Shown here in pieces: positions 52,161-62,271 of a stretch of 64,000 nucleotides of DNA. This stretch comes from Halorussus salinisoli. GTDB taxonomy: Archaea; Halobacteriota; Halobacteria; Halobacteriales; Haladaptataceae. The notes under the pieces were generated by a model, which had not been told where the DNA came from, ran no database searches, and was given only the letters and a program-made list of their open reading frames with translations. Every line of letters begins with the position of its first letter. Positions within the stretch are counted from its first letter, which is position 1. Made by a program: the position numbers and the translations under genes. Location: positions 156,591 through 220,590 of the forward strand of contig SZNP01000009.1 of NCBI GenBank assembly GCA_005239435.1. The letters are read 5' to 3'.

Positions 52161-53531
52161 ATGAAGCGAGTCGACGTTGCTATCGTGGGCGGCGGTCCCG
52201 CCGGGACTTCCGCCGCGCGGGCCGCCGCCGAGCAGGGGGTCGACGCGCTCCTCGTCGAGAAAGGCGTACCACGCGCCGACCGCGAGGAGTTGGGACCGGA
52301 CTCGACCGACGCCGCCGGGATGCTCGACTACTGGGTGGACATCATGGACATCCCGTTCGAGGAGATTCCCGACCACGTCGTCCTCCGAGAGTTGGACCGA
52401 ACCGAGTTCTTCGGTCCGAACGAGGCCTGCGTCATGGAGAGTACGGGTATCGAGTCGTCTTACGACGGGTTCGGGTTCACCTTCCACCGCGCCCGGATGG
52501 ACGACTGGCTCCGCGACCGGGCCGAGCGAGCGGGCGCGGAGTACCGCGTCGGCGTCGGCGTGACCGACGTGGAGACCGACCTCACCGGGTCGCCGACCCA
52601 CACCCTCCACCTCTCGGACGGCGAGGAAATCGAGACCGAGTATCTGGTCCTGGCGGACGGTCCCCAACGACAGGTCACGATGCGCGTGCTGGACCGGTTC
52701 TCGCCCGACGACCGCCGCATCTCGGAGGTCGTGGCTCCGAACGAGGCCAACCACATCGCGTATCAGGAGTACCGGGAGTTCCCCGAGGACCTGTTCGACC
52801 CGAGTTCGCTCAAGTTCTGGTGGGGCGTGATGCCGGGCGAGACCGCCTACCCGTGGGTGTTCCCCAACGACGGAAACGTCGCGCGCGTGGGCCTGACGAT
52901 GCCCATCGGGATGAGCCTCGAAGACGTGGACGACCCCGAGGACTACGACCTGCTTCGACCCGAGGACGACGCCCTGCCCCGGCCCGCCGAGTACATCGAA
53001 CGCCTGCTCGAACGCGAGTACGGCGACGAGTACGACCTGAGCGACTTCCCGCTGGTCGAGGACCGAGGCAAGAGCGAGGGCACCGAGACCTACCCCATCT
53101 CCTCGACGCGACCCATCGACTCGCCGACCGCGGCGAACGTCGCGGTCGCCGGCGGCGCGATGGGCACCACCTCGGCGTTCCACGAGGGCGGCTACCACGT
53201 CGCGGTCCGGACCGGGAAGATCGCGGGCGAACTCGCCGGGAAAGGTCAGCTATCGGGATACAACGACCGCTGGAAGGACGCCATCGGCGAGGAGATCACT
53301 CGGAACGTCACCTTCGCCGACATCGTGGCCGACTACGGGCCGGACGACTGGGACCGGACGTTCTCGATGGCGAGCGACATCCTCGCCGACGAGCGCGGAA
53401 GCGGCCTGCTGAAGTACAAGCTCTCGTCGGGGCTGACGGGCGCGAAACTCGTCACGAAGTACAAGACGACCAAGCGCAAGTTCCGGAAGGGCAAGTACGT
53501 CCAGTTCGAGGAGTCGGAGTACACGGTCTGA
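52161..53531 (+). CDS. FAD-dependent geranylgeranyl reductase-like protein
   Basis: 456 aa flavoprotein. Seen: N-terminal GGGPAGTSAARAAAEQGVDALLVEKG (Rossmann FAD), FTFHRARMDDWLRDRAERAGAEY, LVLADGPQRQVTMRVL and a C-terminal GGAMGTTSAFHEGGYHVAVRTGKIAGELA. It belongs to the geranylgeranyl reductase family that saturates isoprenoid chains of archaeal lipids or quinones. Whether it acts on lipid or menaquinone chains is unknown. ATG at 52161; likely leaderless. Confidence 0.88.
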   Translation: MKRVDVAIVGGGPAGTSAARAAAEQGVDALLVEKGVPRADREELGPDSTDAAGMLDYWVDIMDIPFEEIPDHVVLRELDRTEFFGPNEACVMESTGIESSYDGFGFTFHRARMDDWLRDRAERAGAEYRVGVGVTDVETDLTGSPTHTLHLSDGEEIETEYLVLADGPQRQVTMRVLDRFSPDDRRISEVVAPNEANHIAYQEYREFPEDLFDPSSLKFWWGVMPGETAYPWVFPNDGNVARVGLTMPIGMSLEDVDDPEDYDLLRPEDDALPRPAEYIERLLEREYGDEYDLSDFPLVEDRGKSEGTETYPISSTRPIDSPTAANVAVAGGAMGTTSAFHEGGYHVAVRTGKIAGELAGKGQLSGYNDRWKDAIGEEITRNVTFADIVADYGPDDWDRTFSMASDILADERGSGLLKYKLSSGLTGAKLVTKYKTTKRKFRKGKYVQFEESEYTV

Positions 53532-53540
53532 GTCGGCAAC

Positions 53541-54221
53541 TCAATCGCTTTTCCCCGCGCTGAACGCCAGACAGTAGCTGTGGTCGTATCCGTAGCCGTA
53601 GGTTCCCCCGTCTCTGTCGTCGCGGGCCTCGCCCTCCCATCCGACGACCACCTCGCCCTCGAAGTGGAACGACTCCGAGACCGACTCGGCCGCGTCCCAC
53701 GCCAGCGTCGTCACGTCGCCCTCGTACTTCATGTTCGACACGTCGACGAGGACGCTGGCGTCGGGGGCGGCGAGGTCGGCCAATCGAGCGAACAGGTCGG
53801 TCAGGTCTCGGAGATACGTCTCGTAGTCGCTCTCGCTCCCGTCCGCGTAGTTCCGGAACGGGTTGACTCCCATCGACTGCTCCATGTACGGCGGCGAGGT
53901 GAGACAGCAGTCGAACGCCGGGAAGTCGCCGGGGTCGAGTTCGAGCGCGTTCCCGTGGACGACGTTCTCCTCGTGGTCGATACGGTCCCGGATACTCTCG
54001 ACCCGGTCCGCCTCGAACTCGACGCCGTGGGGAACCCGGCCCAGTTCCTCGGCGACGGCGAGAGTCGTCCCGAACCCGGCGAAGGGATCGAACACGACGT
54101 CGCCCTCCTCCGAGAACTCCCGGAGGAAGTGGCGAACGTACGCCTCGGGCGTCCGCACGTCGTCGTACTCGGACGGAATCGCGGTCTCCTGCTCGTACTG
54201 GAGGGTCACGAACGTCTGCAC
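53541..54221 (-). CDS. Orphan DNA methyltransferase (SPPY type)
   Basis: 226 aa from a GTG at 54221. Seen: AdoMet motif I DPFAGFGTTLAVAEELG, then the catalytic TSPPY (motif IV), then NMKYEGDVTTLAWD and a C-terminal HSYCLAFSAGK. The I-then-IV order and SPPY point to an N4-cytosine or N6-adenine amino-methyltransferase. No restriction enzyme is next to it, so it is probably solitary. The target site is unknown. The GTG is preferred because an upstream TATA-like stretch sits about 30 bases away. No other start is evident. Confidence 0.88.
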   Translation of the reverse strand: MQTFVTLQYEQETAIPSEYDDVRTPEAYVRHFLREFSEEGDVVFDPFAGFGTTLAVAEELGRVPHGVEFEADRVESIRDRIDHEENVVHGNALELDPGDFPAFDCCLTSPPYMEQSMGVNPFRNYADGSESDYETYLRDLTDLFARLADLAAPDASVLVDVSNMKYEGDVTTLAWDAAESVSESFHFEGEVVVGWEGEARDDRDGGTYGYGYDHSYCLAFSAGKSD

Positions 54222-54328
54222 GAGCCGGAGTTTCTGGCGGATGTTTGATAATATTTCGGGTCCCCGACCCGCCGGGAGTCCCCCTCCGACAGTTTGACAG
54301 TTCGTCGCTACTTTCCTCTCGCCAACAG

Positions 54329-55387
54329 ATGAGCGACTCCGACCTGCGAATCTTCGACGGCCACAACGACACCCTGCTTGACCTCCACCTCGAATCGCGC
54401 GGCGGTGGCCGGTCGTTCTTCGAGCGGAGCGAATCCGGCCACGTCGACCTCCCGCGAGCGCGCGAAGGCGGCCTCGGCGGCGGGTTCTTCGCCGTTTTCG
54501 TCCCGAACGAGGACTACGAGTACGAGCGACGCGAGATCGACGAGGGGTACGAGACGGACCTCCCGCCCGCGGTCTCCCACGAGCGCGCGAAGCACTTCAC
54601 GTACGACGTGCTGGCTCGCCTCCACCGCATCGCGGCCGACTCGGAGGGAGCGGTCCGGGTCGTCGGTGAGTACGACGACCTCGAAGCGACGCTCGCGGAC
54701 TCCGAAACCATCGCCGCCATCCCCCACCTCGAAGGGGCCGAGGCGGTCGCGCCGGACCTGTCGAACCTCGACTTCCTCTACGCCGCGGGGGTGCGCTCCA
54801 TCGGCTTGGTGTGGAGTCGCCCGAACGAGTTCGGCCACGGGGTGCGATTCGAGTACCCCGGTACGCCGGACACCGGTCCGGGACTGACGGACGCGGGTCG
54901 AGACCTCGTCCGGGCGTGCAACGAGGAGGGAATCCTCGTCGACCTCGCGCACGCGACCGAGGCCACCTTCCGGGAGGCCGCCGAGGTCTCGACCGACCCG
55001 CTCGTCGTGAGCCACGGCGCGGTCCACGGCGTCTGCCCGTTGAGTCGGAACCTGACCGACGAGCAACTCGACGCCGTCGCGGACTCCGACGGCGTCGTCG
55101 GCGTCACCTTCGCGGCGGGCCAAATCCGTCCGGACGGGGAGAGCGACCCCGACGCGCCCGTCTCGACGGTAGTAGACCACGTCGAGTACGTCGCCGAACA
55201 GGTGGGCGTCGAACACGTCGCGCTCGGGTCGGACTTCGACGGCGCGACGGTCCTCGACTCCATCGGCGACGTGACGGGACTCCCCGACGTACTCGCGGAG
55301 TGCCGCGAGCGAGGGTTCGGCGACGAGGAGATACGGAGAATCGCGCGAGACAACTGGCTCCGCGTGATTCGAGCGACGTGGGAGTGA
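54329..55387 (+). CDS. Membrane dipeptidase-type (peptidase family M19)
   Basis: 352 aa zinc dipeptidase. Seen: DGHNDTLLDLHLE with the His12-x-Asp14 pair, LEGAEAVAPDLSNLDFLYAAGVRSIGLVWSRPNEFGHGV-type block, LVDLAHATEATFREAA, VVSHGAVHGV, NLTDEQLDAVADSDGVVGVTFAAG and GSDFDGATVLD, all in M19 order. It hydrolyses dipeptides, including D-containing ones. ATG at 54329. Divergent from the methyltransferase. Confidence 0.92.
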   Translation: MSDSDLRIFDGHNDTLLDLHLESRGGGRSFFERSESGHVDLPRAREGGLGGGFFAVFVPNEDYEYERREIDEGYETDLPPAVSHERAKHFTYDVLARLHRIAADSEGAVRVVGEYDDLEATLADSETIAAIPHLEGAEAVAPDLSNLDFLYAAGVRSIGLVWSRPNEFGHGVRFEYPGTPDTGPGLTDAGRDLVRACNEEGILVDLAHATEATFREAAEVSTDPLVVSHGAVHGVCPLSRNLTDEQLDAVADSDGVVGVTFAAGQIRPDGESDPDAPVSTVVDHVEYVAEQVGVEHVALGSDFDGATVLDSIGDVTGLPDVLAECRERGFGDEEIRRIARDNWLRVIRATWE

Positions 55388-55462
55388 AGACGGGAGACCG
55401 ACTCCGGCCCCGTTTCGTAGCGACCCGCCTTTTATCGTCCTCGGAGTAGACCGATCTCTCGT

Positions 55463-56173
55463 ATGAGCGTCAGTTTCGACTTCACCGACCGAGTAGCCCT
55501 CGTCACCGGGGCCAGCGGCGCGCTCGGAAGCGCGGTCTGCGAAGCCTTCGCCGACGCGGGCGCGACCGTCGCGGCCGCGGACGTGGTGGCACCGGACGAC
55601 GAGGACGCCCACCTCGACACCGGAGACGCCATCGACTTCTACGAGGGCGACTTCACCGACGAGGACGACGTCGCACGCGTCGTCTCGGAAGTCGTGGACG
55701 ACCACGGGCGATTCGACTACCTCGCCAACATCGCGGGGACGTGGCGCGGCGGCACGCCCGTCGCGGAGACCGACGCCGACACCTTCGACTTCCTGTTCGA
55801 CGTGAACCTGAAGACGGCGTTCCTCGCCAGCAAGCACGCCCTGCCCCACCTCCGAGACGGAAACGGGTCGATAGTAAGCGTCAGCGCCCGCTCCTCACTC
55901 GAGGGCGGCGAAGGCGACGGACTCTACCGGGCCTCGAAGGCGGGCGTCCGCCTGCTGACCGAGACCATCGCCGAGGAGGAGAAGGGCGAGGTCCGAGCCA
56001 ACGCCGTCATGCCGAGCGTCATCGACACGCCCGCGAACCGTGAGATGATGCCCGACGCCGACCACGAGAAGTGGGTCGCGCCCGCCGACATCGCCGAGAC
56101 GATACTCGCCCTCTGCTCGGACGCGACCGGCGTCACGTCGGGGGCCGCAGTCCCCGTCTACGGCGAGTCCTGA
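55463..56173 (+). CDS. Short-chain dehydrogenase/reductase
   Basis: 236 aa classical SDR. Seen: RVALVTGASGALGSAVCEAFADAG (NAD(P)-binding GxxxGxG), YLANIAGTWRGG, SVSARSSLEGGEGDGLYRASKAGV (catalytic Ser, Tyr, Lys) and PSVIDTPANREMMPD. The substrate cannot be predicted. ATG at 55463, about 75 bases after the dipeptidase. Confidence 0.92.
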   Translation: MSVSFDFTDRVALVTGASGALGSAVCEAFADAGATVAAADVVAPDDEDAHLDTGDAIDFYEGDFTDEDDVARVVSEVVDDHGRFDYLANIAGTWRGGTPVAETDADTFDFLFDVNLKTAFLASKHALPHLRDGNGSIVSVSARSSLEGGEGDGLYRASKAGVRLLTETIAEEEKGEVRANAVMPSVIDTPANREMMPDADHEKWVAPADIAETILALCSDATGVTSGAAVPVYGES

Positions 56174-56291
56174 ACGTTCGTCAAGTTTTTCCTCTTCTCC
56201 GAACCAGTTGACAGGAAATCGCGGCAAAAATAGCTCGCCTTCCTTCGAATCGTTCCGTTTATACCCGCCTGTTTGAAAGCTACCGTCACAC

Positions 56292-57635
56292 ATGGCACAG
56301 AGAGAGACGTGGGCGACGAGGGTGGGCTTCATCCTCGCCGCCGTCGGCAGTGCAGTCGGACTCGGAAACATCTGGCAGTTCCCGTTCAAGACGGCGACCA
56401 ACGGCGGCGCGGCGTTCGTGTTCGTCTACCTTCTCGCCGCGGTCCTCATCGGCCTCCCGGCGATTCTGGGCGAGTTCGTCGTCGGGCGACGGTCGAAGCT
56501 CAACGCTATCGAAGCGTTCGGTCGGTTGAATCGACCGTCGTGGACGATCGTGGGCGCGCTCGGCCTGTTCATCGGCATGTGGATTCTGTCGTACTACAGC
56601 GTCGTCGGCGGGTGGGTCATCCGGTACGTCTTCGGTAGCGCCACGGGCGCGTACTTCGGCAACCCCGGGGAGTACTTCGGAGCCATCTCGGCCGGCGTAG
56701 ACGCAATCGCGCTCCACGGCCTCTTCATGCTTCTCACGGCGGGCATCGTCGCGTTCGGCGTCGAGGACGGTATCGAGAAAGCGACGAAACTGATGGTGCC
56801 GAGCATCGTCTTCATCCTGCTCGCGCTGGCAGTCTACGCCGCGACGCTCCCCGGCGCGACCGACGCCTACGCCTACTACCTCAACCCCGACTTCGAGTAC
56901 CTGTTCAACAACCTCGGCGACGTGGTTCCGTTCGCGGTGAGCCAAGCGTTCTTCTCGCTTTCGCTCGGGATGGGTGCGATGATAACCTACTCGTCGTACA
57001 TCGACGGCGACGAGAGTCTCCCCTCCGACGGCGCGACCATCGTCGTGCTGAACACGCTCATCGGCCTGCTCGCCGGATTCGTCGTCCTCCCGCTGCTGTT
57101 CGCTCAGCAGGGCGGGGTCTCGGAGACGGCCGCTGGCGGCGGTCCCGGCGCGCTGTTCGTCGCGGTCGCGTCGGCGTTCGCCGACCTCGGCACGGCGGGT
57201 CGTGCGGTCGGCGTCGTGTTCTTCCTCGTGGTCCTCATCGCGGCGCTGTCGTCGGCCATCAGCCTGCTCGAAGTCGTCACGTCCTACATGGTGGACAAGT
57301 ACGGCTTCGACCGGAAGGCCACCGCGTTCGGCTTCGGTGCCGTGCTGTTCGTCGTCGGGACGTTCTCGGCGGCCAACACCGCGTGGCTCGGCTGGTTCGA
57401 CACCATCGCGTACAAGTTCCTCCTGCCGGTGTCGGTCCTGCTCGGCGTCTTCTTCGCCGGGTGGGTCCTCGGTCCGGTCGCTGTCGAGGAACTCCGGAAG
57501 GGGACCGGCGGCCTCACACGGTTCGGTCCCGCGTGGCTCTGGATGCTCCGGACGTTCGTCCTGGTCGCCGTGCTGGCAACGCTCCTGCTCGGCGTGGACA
57601 CCCTCTACGAGATGCCGCCGATTCCGTCGCTCTAA
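56292..57635 (+). CDS. NSS-family sodium-dependent transporter 1
   Basis: 447 aa, about eleven transmembrane helices of the SNF (neurotransmitter:sodium symporter) fold. Seen: TRVGFILAAVGSAVGLGNIWQFPF (first unwound helix with the Na site GNxWxFP), GIWVLSYYSVVGGWV-type TM3, LFSLSLGMGAMITYSSYI-like TM6, and GSAISLLEV-type TM8. It imports amino acids or similar solutes driven by Na+, fitting a salt lake. A second copy follows. Confidence 0.93.
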   Translation: MAQRETWATRVGFILAAVGSAVGLGNIWQFPFKTATNGGAAFVFVYLLAAVLIGLPAILGEFVVGRRSKLNAIEAFGRLNRPSWTIVGALGLFIGMWILSYYSVVGGWVIRYVFGSATGAYFGNPGEYFGAISAGVDAIALHGLFMLLTAGIVAFGVEDGIEKATKLMVPSIVFILLALAVYAATLPGATDAYAYYLNPDFEYLFNNLGDVVPFAVSQAFFSLSLGMGAMITYSSYIDGDESLPSDGATIVVLNTLIGLLAGFVVLPLLFAQQGGVSETAAGGGPGALFVAVASAFADLGTAGRAVGVVFFLVVLIAALSSAISLLEVVTSYMVDKYGFDRKATAFGFGAVLFVVGTFSAANTAWLGWFDTIAYKFLLPVSVLLGVFFAGWVLGPVAVEELRKGTGGLTRFGPAWLWMLRTFVLVAVLATLLLGVDTLYEMPPIPSL

Positions 57636-57775
57636 GAATCGTCGGCCACCGATTAATTTTCCCGAACCTTCTCCAGTCGATAATGGTTTTTCAGCCAATT
57701 TCAGCCGTGTTTATGGGTGATTGACGGTTCTTCGGTTCGAAACTCTCTTACGGTCGGCTTGGCGAGTGTGTCGCA

Positions 57776-59116
57776 ATGACACGCGAATCGTGGCGCACTC
57801 GACTCGGCTTCATTCTCGCCGCAGTCGGAAGCGCCGTCGGCTTAGGTAACGTCTGGCGCTTCCCGTGGATGACGGCCGAGAACGGCGGAAGCGCCTTTCT
57901 GGTCGTGTATCTCGCAATCATCCTGCTGATCGGCGTGCCCGGCCTGCTCGCGGAGTTCGTCATCGGGCGGCGCTCCCAGCGCAACCCCGCGGGCGCGCTC
58001 TTCCGACTCTCCGGGTCGAAGTCGTGGGGCGCGGTCGGCCTGTTCGGCGTCGTGACCGCCGTCGTCCTGCTGTCGTTCTACAGCGTGGTCGGCGGGTGGA
58101 TTCTCCGATACTTCCTCGCCAGTTTCACCGGAGGGTACTTCGGGTCGCCGGGCGCGTACTTCGGGTCCATCAACTTCGGTCTCCCGGCGGTCGGCTTCCA
58201 CGTCGCGTTCCTCGGCCTCACGTCGCTCGTCGTACTGGGCGGGGTCAGAGACGGTATCGAGAAGGCGACGAAGGTGATGATGCCCGCCATCGTCGTCCTG
58301 CTGGTCGCGCTCGCAGCGTGGGCGACCACGCGCACTGGCGCGGACGCGGGCCTGTCGTTCTACCTCGACTTCGACGCGGCCTACCTCCGAGCCAACTTCT
58401 TCGACGTGTTGGGTGCCGCGGCGGGACAGGCGCTGTTCACCCTCTCGCTCGGCGTCGGCACGATGATTACCTACGCCTCGTATCTGGGCGACGACCACAA
58501 CCTCGCGTTCGACGGGAGCATCATCGCGGTGCTGAACACCGGCGTCGGCGTCCTCGCGGGGTTCGTCGTCTTCCCGCTCCTGTTCGCCACGGTCGGCGAG
58601 TTGACCGGGCCGGCGGCGTCCGGCGGCGGTCCCGGCGCGCTGTTCGTCAGCCTCGCAGGTGCGTTCACGCAGGTTCCCTTCGGTCAGGTGCTCGCGATCG
58701 CGTTCTTCGGCGTCATCGTCCTCGCGGCGCTGTCGTCGTCCATCAGCATGCTCGAAATTCCGGTGGCCTACCTCGTGGACGAACACGACCTGGAGCGCCG
58801 GACCGCGACCGGCGCACTGGCGGGTCTCGTCCTGCTGACGGGGAGCGCGAACGCGCTGAATCCGGCGCTGTTCGACTTCGTGGCGAGCACGCTCGTGGAC
58901 CTGATGCTGACCGCGGGACTCGCGGGCTTCCTCGTCTTCGTCGGGTGGGTCCTCGGCAAGGACGCCGTGGCCGAGTTCTCGACCGGCGCGGGGTCGCGCG
59001 TCCAGTCGCTCGGCCCGGCCTGGCTCTGGTCGGTCAGGACGATTCTGCCGCTGTTCCTGCTCGGGACGCTCGCGGTGAACCTGCTGGCGCTCGCCGGGGT
59101 GTCCATCTTGGGCTGA
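57776..59116 (+). CDS. NSS-family sodium-dependent transporter 2
   Basis: 446 aa, paralogue of the preceding gene. Seen: TRLGFILAAVGSAVGLGNVWRFPW, LLSFYSVVGGWILRYFLA, LFTLSLGVGTMITYASYL, GGGPGALFVSLAGAF and SSSISMLEIPVAYL. Same length and topology but with many substitutions, so probably a different substrate. It lies 140 bases after copy 1 with its own start region. Confidence 0.93.
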   Translation: MTRESWRTRLGFILAAVGSAVGLGNVWRFPWMTAENGGSAFLVVYLAIILLIGVPGLLAEFVIGRRSQRNPAGALFRLSGSKSWGAVGLFGVVTAVVLLSFYSVVGGWILRYFLASFTGGYFGSPGAYFGSINFGLPAVGFHVAFLGLTSLVVLGGVRDGIEKATKVMMPAIVVLLVALAAWATTRTGADAGLSFYLDFDAAYLRANFFDVLGAAAGQALFTLSLGVGTMITYASYLGDDHNLAFDGSIIAVLNTGVGVLAGFVVFPLLFATVGELTGPAASGGGPGALFVSLAGAFTQVPFGQVLAIAFFGVIVLAALSSSISMLEIPVAYLVDEHDLERRTATGALAGLVLLTGSANALNPALFDFVASTLVDLMLTAGLAGFLVFVGWVLGKDAVAEFSTGAGSRVQSLGPAWLWSVRTILPLFLLGTLAVNLLALAGVSILG

Positions 59117-59204
59117 GTCCACGACCAACTCTCTTTTAGGAAACCTTTTCCCGCCCGTAGTTCTCAAAACGCTCAATGAGTAGCCATCGGAGGGTTCGAC
59201 GACT

Positions 59205-60755
59205 ATGACGATGGAAGACAAGGTAGAAGAACTCCGCGAGTTGCGCGAGGAAGCCCTGAAAGGCGGCGGTGAGGACCGCATCGAATCACAGCACGACAGG
59301 GGGAAGATGACCGCGCGCGAGCGCATCGACTACTTCCTCGACGACGACACGTTCAACGAGTTCGACCAGCTTCGCACCCACCGAAGTCACAACTTCGGGA
59401 TGGAGGAAAAGCAGATCAAAGGCGACGGCGTGGTGACTGGCTACGGCGAGGTCAACGGCCGAAAGGTGTTCGTCTTCGCCCACGACTTCACCGTCTTCGG
59501 CGGGTCGCTCGGCGAGGTGTTCGCCGAGAAGGTCTGCAAGGTGATGGACAAGGCGATGGAAGTCGGTGCGCCCGTCGTCGGTCTCAACGACTCGGCCGGA
59601 GCGCGGATTCAGGAGGGCGTCGCCTCGCTCGCCGGCTACGCCGAAATCTTCCGGCGAAACACCGAGGCGTCCGGCGTTATCCCGCAGATTTCGGCCATCA
59701 TGGGACCGTGCGCCGGCGGCGCGGTCTACTCGCCCGCCATCACGGACTTCATCTTCATGGTGCAGGACACCAGCCACATGTTCATCACCGGCCCGGACGT
59801 CATCGAGACGGTCACGGGCGAGGAAGTCACCTTCGAGGAGTTGGGCGGCGCGAAGACCCACGAATCGACCTCCGGGGTCGCTCACTTCGCCGAGAAGGAC
59901 GAGGAGGAGGCGTTAGACGACATTCGACGCCTGCTGTCGTACGTCCCCCAGAACAACGTCGAGGACCCGCCGCGGGTCGAACCGTGGGACGACCCCGAGC
60001 GCCGCGACGAGGAACTCAAGTCCATCGTGCCCGACCAGCCCAAGAAGCCCTACGACATGACGCGGGTCATCGACGGCGTGGTAGACGAGGATTCGTTCTT
60101 CGAGGTACAGGAGGGCTACGCCAAGAACATCGTCATTGGCTTCGCCCGACTCGACGGCCGGTCGGTCGGCATCGTCGCCAACCAGCCCCGGGTCAACGCC
60201 GGGACGCTAGACATCGAGTCCTCCGAGAAGGGCGCGCGGTTCGTCCGGTTCTGCGACTCGTTCAACATCCCGATTCTGACGTTCGTGGACGTGCCCGGTT
60301 TCATGCCCGGCACCGACCAGGAACACGGCGGCATCATTCGCCACGGCGCGAAACTGCTGTACGCCTACTCCGAGGCCACCGTTCCCCTGATGACGGTCAT
60401 CACCCGGAAGGCCTACGGCGGGGCCTACGACGTGATGGCGTCCAAGCACATCGGCGCGGACGTGAACTACGCGTGGCCGACCGCCGAGATCGCGGTGATG
60501 GGGCCGAAGGGCGCGGTCAACATCCTCTACGACGACGAACTCGACGAGGCCGAGGACACCGAGTCCCGGCGACAGGAACTCATCGACGAGTACCGCACCG
60601 AGTTCGCCAACCCCTACACCGCGGCCGACCGCGGATTCGTGGACGACGTGCTCGAACCGCAGGACACCCGACCGCGCCTCATCGACGACCTCGAAATGCT
60701 CGCCAGCAAGCGCGACGAGCAACCCGACAAGAAACACGGGAACATCCCGCTCTGA
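59205..60755 (+). CDS. pccB: Acyl-CoA (propionyl-CoA) carboxylase beta subunit
   Basis: 516 aa biotin-dependent carboxyltransferase. Seen: [86 protein letters not shown] and [26 protein letters not shown]. It carboxylates propionyl- or acetyl-CoA; the biotin carboxylase subunit is not in this window. ATG at 59205. Two bases separate it from the small pccX gene. Confidence 0.93.
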   Translation: MTMEDKVEELRELREEALKGGGEDRIESQHDRGKMTARERIDYFLDDDTFNEFDQLRTHRSHNFGMEEKQIKGDGVVTGYGEVNGRKVFVFAHDFTVFGGSLGEVFAEKVCKVMDKAMEVGAPVVGLNDSAGARIQEGVASLAGYAEIFRRNTEASGVIPQISAIMGPCAGGAVYSPAITDFIFMVQDTSHMFITGPDVIETVTGEEVTFEELGGAKTHESTSGVAHFAEKDEEEALDDIRRLLSYVPQNNVEDPPRVEPWDDPERRDEELKSIVPDQPKKPYDMTRVIDGVVDEDSFFEVQEGYAKNIVIGFARLDGRSVGIVANQPRVNAGTLDIESSEKGARFVRFCDSFNIPILTFVDVPGFMPGTDQEHGGIIRHGAKLLYAYSEATVPLMTVITRKAYGGAYDVMASKHIGADVNYAWPTAEIAVMGPKGAVNILYDDELDEAEDTESRRQELIDEYRTEFANPYTAADRGFVDDVLEPQDTRPRLIDDLEMLASKRDEQPDKKHGNIPL

Positions 60756-60757
60756 CC

Positions 60758-61093
60758 ATGGCGACGCCACACTCCGAAGAGCGCGAGGAGTCGGACGCCG
60801 ACGCCGAGTCCGGCGACCCGGCCGACCTCGGAGCGCTCGCAGACGCCGACCTCGCCATCCCGGACGACGCCACCGACGAGGAGGCCGCCGCCATCGCCGC
60901 GGCGGTCGGTGCCCACCTCCGGTCCCAGGAAGCCGCGGCCGCCGCCGCGGAGCGCGACGCCGAGGAATCGTGGCAGGGCAAGCGGTGGTCGTTCGCGGGT
61001 CGCTTGCGCGGGTTGCAGGGCCGCGCGGGCCGCGTTCCCACGAGCGCACCCACGGACGCGTGGGCCGCCTCGGGCCGGACAGACAGGTTCTGA
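60758..61093 (+). CDS. pccX: Small propionyl-CoA carboxylase subunit PccX
   Basis: 111 aa, Ala- and Glu-rich. Seen: [21 protein letters not shown], an amphipathic helix like the epsilon subunits of acyl-CoA carboxylases, then [23 protein letters not shown], the WxxxR/SxxGRL pattern. It lies two bases after pccB, as in Haloferax PHA-producing species where PccX is needed for a stable active carboxylase. ATG at 60758. Confidence 0.85.
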   Translation: MATPHSEEREESDADAESGDPADLGALADADLAIPDDATDEEAAAIAAAVGAHLRSQEAAAAAAERDAEESWQGKRWSFAGRLRGLQGRAGRVPTSAPTDAWAASGRTDRF

Positions 61094-61278
61094 GACGGAC
61101 TCGACGCTTTCGAATCGACCTCGAACCGGCCGCTTTCGGGCAATTTGTCGGAGTTCTGGGGGTTACGTCTAAGTAGCAGTAGGGAGTACTATTGATAGCT
61201 ACTGGCTACGGCGGGGTACCTTCGATTCGTGAGGTATCTCTCGATTTTTAGCGCCGATAGCCGTGGGAGGGTTTGTCA

Positions 61279-62271
61279 ATGGTGAGGGTACTTTACGTTA
61301 TGGAGCGGAGATTCATGCGGAAAACGTTCGAGGCGATAGACCGGCACGTAGACGGCGATTCGGCCTACGTTCCGGTTCGCCCCGAGGCGGTCGGCTGCTC
61401 GGACTCGATTCCCGAAATCGAGGTCGAGGAGCTGTCGGCCATCGACCGGCACGTCCGCCGAATCGACCCCGACGTGGTGGCGTACAACCACCGATTCCGA
61501 ATCGACGAAGTCGAGTTCCACGAGGAGTATCCGCTGGTTCACGTCCGCCACGGCGCGTCCGTCGGTCGCGGGGAAATCGACGTGACCGCGGCGTCCGCCG
61601 GGCACGCCATCGACGTGGCGCTCGCGCCGGGCGACCGATGGGCGAATAGGTACGAGACCGACCTGCCCGCGGACGCCGAGGTGTCGGTCGTCGGGATTCC
61701 GGAGGCCGACGACCTCGTGGCGGCCGACCCGCCCCGAGAGAAGCGAGTGCTGTACGCGCCGACCAATCACAACTACGGCGGCGGGTCGTACCTGAACACG
61801 GCCCACGACGTTCTCGACGCGGTCGAGGGGACCGACTACGAACTCCTGTTCCGACCGCATCCGATGGACCGCAAGGAGGAGCCCGGCAAGTCGCTGACCG
61901 AGGAGTGCCGGGGCCGAATCGCCGAAATGCCCAACGTGGCGTTCGACGAAAACGAGACGCCCAAGGCGAGCATGCTGGAGTCCGACGTGCTGATATCCGA
62001 CTACTCGGGCATCGTGTCCGAGTGGCTTCACACGGAACGACCGCTGGTCCAGTTCGCCGACATCGCGGCAGAGGACAACGAGGTGCCCGAAATCGGGTGC
62101 GTAACGACCGGCGCGGAGTTCGACGCCGACCTGCTCGACGCGCTCTACGAGCGCGGTTACTCCGAGACGGTGGCCGAGCGCGAGGCGTCCTTCCGGGAGA
62201 CGCTGGGCATTCCGATGGACGGCAGGGCCGGTGAGCGGGCCGCCGCGGAGGTGACGGCATGCGCGCAGTAA
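61279..62271 (+). CDS. CDP-glycerol glycerophosphotransferase-like (TagF-like) enzyme
   Basis: 330 aa. Seen: REKRVLYAPTNHNYGGGSYL, DYELLFRPHPMD, and SDVLISDYSGIVSEWLHTERP. This is the active-site block of the CDP-glycerol:polyglycerol-phosphate transferase family (TagB/TagF), with a GT-B fold. A polymer with glycerol- or ribitol-phosphate is implied, but archaea normally lack wall teichoic acid, so the acceptor may be a lipid or S-layer glycan. The start is ATG at 61279 (a TTG lies two codons earlier). It overlaps the next gene by 13 bases. Confidence 0.82.
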   Translation: MVRVLYVMERRFMRKTFEAIDRHVDGDSAYVPVRPEAVGCSDSIPEIEVEELSAIDRHVRRIDPDVVAYNHRFRIDEVEFHEEYPLVHVRHGASVGRGEIDVTAASAGHAIDVALAPGDRWANRYETDLPADAEVSVVGIPEADDLVAADPPREKRVLYAPTNHNYGGGSYLNTAHDVLDAVEGTDYELLFRPHPMDRKEEPGKSLTEECRGRIAEMPNVAFDENETPKASMLESDVLISDYSGIVSEWLHTERPLVQFADIAAEDNEVPEIGCVTTGAEFDADLLDALYERGYSETVAEREASFRETLGIPMDGRAGERAAAEVTACAQ

